Source: a bacterium | Lineage (GTDB): Bacteria > UBP14 > UBA6098 > B30-G16 | Direction: 5' to 3' | Length of the DNA: 16,420 nucleotides | NCBI GenBank assembly: GCA_027064665.1 | Contig: JAMOPH010000114.1 | Span: 1-16,420, forward strand | Part shown: positions 16,301-16,420 of the stretch, piece by piece | How the letters are laid out: every line of letters starts with the position of its first letter | Numbering within the stretch: the first letter of the stretch is position 1 | Translations under genes and position numbers: made by a program | Notes under the pieces: generated by a model | What the model was told of the DNA's origin: nothing | Seen by the model: only the letters and a program-made list of their open reading frames with translations | Database searches by the model: none

Positions 16301-16420
16301 GTTTCGCCGCCGGAGCCGGAAAAACTGAATCTGGCGACCTGGACATCGTTGCCGCTGGTGTGATAACTTACAAAAACCCAGTTCTGCACTCCTTCACCGA
16401 TGGCGATATCTGGACAGTGA
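10351..16420 (-). CDS. Giant multidomain secreted protein with T9SS-type C-terminal domain (5' end outside window)
   Basis: At least 2022 codons. The frame is open to the window edge and the GTG at 16387-16389 has no ribosome binding site, so the true start lies beyond 16420. Counting from that GTG: three Asp-box/BNR motifs (STDFGVTW 75-82, SSDYGASW 124-131, TTDGGSSW 172-179), as in beta-propeller proteins; two PKD domains (281-356, 362-438, FGDGDSS and WDFGDGS); two ASPM/SPD-2/Hydin-like Ig domains (443-543, 550-648), each with a Cys pair (C463/C513, C569/C620); an unassigned beta-rich core (about 655-1170); Ig-like stretches (about 1190-1385); two FN3-like domains (1391-1590); TSP3-type calcium repeats (1592-1740); a duplicated Trp-rich module (1745-1890); a PPPPP linker; and a type A sorting/FlgD-Ig-like domain (1926-2012). 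Family knowledge says such C-termini direct export by PorSS/T9SS and surface attachment. No catalytic site is recognised. It is probably a surface or adhesion protein. Confidence 0.9.
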   Translation of the reverse strand, partial: HCPDIAIGEGVQNWVFVSYHTSGNDVQVARFSFSGSGGETHSVDGSAFTGKYNARITVDGDSYYYVYVAYISNSIFDTDVHFAKSTDFGVTWSPMDFTSTGTDYCDIAYLTGGKIAIVTQTSSGETGALWCAISSDYGASWSGSEIASSGFQPRIAANGDDAVVVYAYRFSDSDHDIKFVRTTDGGSSWSDGSVDASYFNEKFPDVAAGETGFMAAYWEQGKIKFASLNYDEEYWSGRIDVSDEATAAETYPAVAVSNEAPGGCPVVVWEEAYSSEDHDVRFDKNCCEEISPNLYAFPVEGTAPLEVTFKNQSTGSVDNFVIYFGDGDSSLADSVVHTYTEPGTYTAMLVVSNFCYTETVTVEINVGCPEPVSGIWASPSVGTAPLTVYFTDTSTGYIVSRRWDFGDGSSDTAAITSHTYTTEGMYNVFLVVYDPCGNSDTAFASIWVYSPTGAQLNVSPNPMDFGEVSVGECASAHLIFSNTGDDTLRIDSIRTEGSDFTVIFSGPMSLAPDGTDSVEVRFCPSDTGEIAGRMTIFSNDSHSPIKSVVLSGVGTASPMMNLSVTPEVLLFDSVATDECETKRITVRNNGDTPIAVTGLTLVGSGAFTITEHDTFTVDPGSYRYITIRFCPYSSSTEYAGTLFVHTEVGEYTVILVGNVYEELTCVDYGSYEICSNHIDGNRIYGNIRFVNSEGDTIARIGSVGDLGAYIDLDLGAGTGVARFVHEDGSMPYVYGGAFDLTSSGIRFRFDPSTSMLPDSIRDRITPDSLLGAPFSYTASLDPAYIDIDDGYWEISGEIAINNGPNFIGGIGVHRRSYYDGEVEWFIDDFQIGLWDNAFQFKFRDAYVTGDTIEAGRIYLKVNSSLIPSTTFIDGGYFEIDARSLAIYHGELINLDLAITFPDFVFPAGGHTVGIRRARMRLVWEDGMITRFSGGGRLSISGLMPDLGGDTYIGAYVTIIRDVGMDDVRLEFMGWSPGVPLGSTGFFLTGVEGEVRHITDPDNVFVQFGCQLSGGPSVPYFGSVVRMEPEVTIDFAEDMFALEGDVRFLEHLARGSGGFRYWWNYGGGGWALMGYANLRTGITDHIWAQGGTDLSMWREPVGRFHLLGTTDAEVHIRHHAIAWLFPTRDIEVDGALYYGEFHHGGDSGGHWGVKGEAYLNFLGLRPTFAYIDGHTSLMEEARSYTPVEMYRRFYKSTVEEDLAYNIGNTEVNLFIVRTDEDITPNISVETPDGHLITLDSCSFDEDAELVRVEGYYDGNFYRGIAVKRNIPGIWTVHLSDIPAGDSDHPVQVKGFYRPMEIALSTEVNSDGFHITGGVDGVSPEDTVYLTLMLKPLDIQSGPEPIAELTLAGDEPVDRNFAFEDLGFVEGDYILMAYAEDKYNRFAQFVDSATVIHFPEDTIPPSAPEFAIASWVDDENIRLVWERVNEPDIAGYKVYKGWDNGDGTYDWWEGNDVAGANYFLFDNAKVMIPESLRTAFVFGISAYDNSGNEGEILIVVPGGVDPADRDTIPPAVAFDYATPNLAERTLDVAWTGEGGVYEYLFRVANTDGDVFLQTEIPGDVHEYVVDKLMLGADYMLIITAVDSALNLSAPDTIYVGFYDVADQDGDGIPDWWENFYFDSPNESNPADDPDGDLVSNRDEYAAGTNPNSIDSDNDGVSDLSELASPLLDPNSDADDNGNRIADDWEIYFFGSDTIPDIASGDPDGDGLTNLEEYENRTDPHSYDTDGGGLSDGEEVALGTNPNDPTDDDNVVCTIHLNHGWNMVALPVIPPTTDWEQLFPTAVAVFEYDNSTRAYYPVDEIEPGRGYWVYSNQDVDVDIAGAPVFTVHTEFTRGWVMLGGPMYPDGYPITAIQTVPDRLLIPPVFTYDGSDYVESSVLEPGKAYWLFLNGDGTLTMDRAYAALGRVFSDRDYAAGSPPPPPSLEDNVVLPNKLVVNVAPTPFNTSTNVSLGLTEETPVSVEVFDLNGHLVRNLYRGVLEAGFHNFVWDATDNSGAELPTGVYLIHINAGEHSVIKRAVLVR
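10354..10614 (-). other. T9SS type A-like C-terminal sorting domain
   Basis: Residues 1926-2012 of the giant protein. Signature features are APTPFNTST, VSVEVFDLNGHLVR, GFHNFVWDATDNSG, LPTGVYLIHINAG and a final KRAVLVR. In the family this is cleaved or used as an export and anchoring signal. Without por genes in view, use of T9SS is inferred. Confidence 0.85.
10720..11157 (-). repeat. Tandem Trp-rich module in the giant protein
   Basis: Residues about 1745-1890 contain two diverged copies of one pattern: HGWNMVALP, VFEYD, PVDEIEPGRGYWVYSN and again RGWVMLGGP, VFTYD, SSVLEPGKAYWLFLN. The copies are about 75 residues apart. This module is often found just before sorting domains in such proteins. 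The function is unknown to me. Confidence 0.7.
11170..11616 (-). repeat. TSP3-type calcium-binding repeats in the giant protein
   Basis: Residues 1592-1740 hold repeated Asp-rich loops: DQDGDGIPDWWE, DPDGDLVSNRDEYAAGTNP, DSDNDGVSDLSE, DADDNGNRIADDWE, DPDGDGLTNLEEYENRTDP and DTDGGGLSDGEEVALGTNP. The DxDxDG spacing is that of thrombospondin type 3 repeats, which bind calcium and act as a rigid stalk. Confidence 0.9.
12880..14427 (-). other. Unassigned beta-rich core of the giant protein
   Basis: Residues about 655-1170. Dense alternation of aromatic/aliphatic and polar residues with many Gly turns (GGYFEIDARSLAIYHGEL, FSGGGRLSISG, FALEGDVRFLE, GVKGEAYLNF) suggests a long beta-sheet or solenoid. 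I recognise no family, no catalytic motif and only one or two cysteines beyond its start. Confidence 0.6.
14446..15549 (-). other. Tandem PKD and ASPM/SPD-2/Hydin-like domains in the giant protein
   Basis: Residues 281-438 are two PKD domains (GTAPLEVTF, FGDGDSS, HTYTEPGTY; GTAPLTVYF, WDFGDGSS, HTYTTEGMY). Residues 443-648 are two Ig-like domains of the ASPM/SPD-2/Hydin type (NPMDFGEVSVGEC, FSNTGDDTLRI, VRFCPSDTG; then LLFDSVATDEC, VRNNGDTPI, IRFCPYSS). The paired cysteines are a likely disulfide, expected for an exported protein. Confidence 0.85.

Noticed and set aside
1..16420. CRISPR arrays, insertion sequences, tRNA or rRNA genes
   Set aside because: Searched by eye on both strands; the intergenic gaps are all under 170 nt, and hold only promoters, palindromes and terminators.

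Overview
The window reads as a piece of a bacterial chromosome from an organism with an outer membrane. Two lipobox lipoproteins, one of them a short coiled-coil type, and a giant modular protein ending in a type IX secretion-like C-terminal sorting domain point to the Bacteroidetes/FCB neighbourhood or one of the related uncultured candidate phyla. I cannot name the lineage. Most genes have strong GGAGG ribosome binding sites, and the promoters I can see are sigma70-like.

Layout. Positions 1-1591 (+ strand) hold the last 42 codons of smc, then rlmH (23S rRNA methyltransferase, 3 nt after smc) and an extended SDR-type NAD-dependent epimerase/dehydratase. The SDR gene ends exactly where an opposing gene ends (1591/1592). 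Positions 1592-5375 (- strand) form a unit of asnS (Thermus-type asparaginyl-tRNA synthetase) followed 3 nt later by a soluble PAS-GAF-PAS-HisKA-HATPase-REC hybrid histidine kinase. Its promoter lies just inside and upstream of the longest asnS reading frame, so the real asnS start is probably an internal AUC codon. Positions 5416-8207 (- strand) form a second unit: a class V aminotransferase, a TetR-family regulator overlapping it by 4 nt, a short 3-phosphoglycerate dehydrogenase-like protein, and an intrinsic terminator. A perfect 9+4+9 inverted repeat lies over the -35 box of this operon and over the predicted start of the divergent recO transcript. It is the best candidate operator for the TetR protein. 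recO (8229-8966, +) carries its four-cysteine zinc site.

Positions 8961-10247 (- strand) hold a two-gene lipoprotein operon with a clear promoter and terminator: a coiled-coil lipoprotein with a lysine-rich tail, then an FN3-like lipoprotein. Positions 10269-16420 hold a terminator and the C-terminal 2022 codons of a very large secreted protein whose 5' end lies outside the window. Its domains in order are Asp-box repeats, two PKD domains, two ASPM/SPD-2/Hydin-like domains, about 500 residues of unassigned beta-rich sequence, Ig/FN3 domains, TSP3-type calcium repeats, a tandem Trp-rich module and the sorting domain.

The most interesting material is the self-contained regulatory module (TetR, palindrome and divergent promoters) around a serine/hydroxypyruvate pathway pair, the likely AUC start of asnS together with its partner kinase gene, and the unassigned core of the giant surface protein. 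I see no mobile element, CRISPR array, tRNA or rRNA. No stretch over 300 bases lacks a gene.
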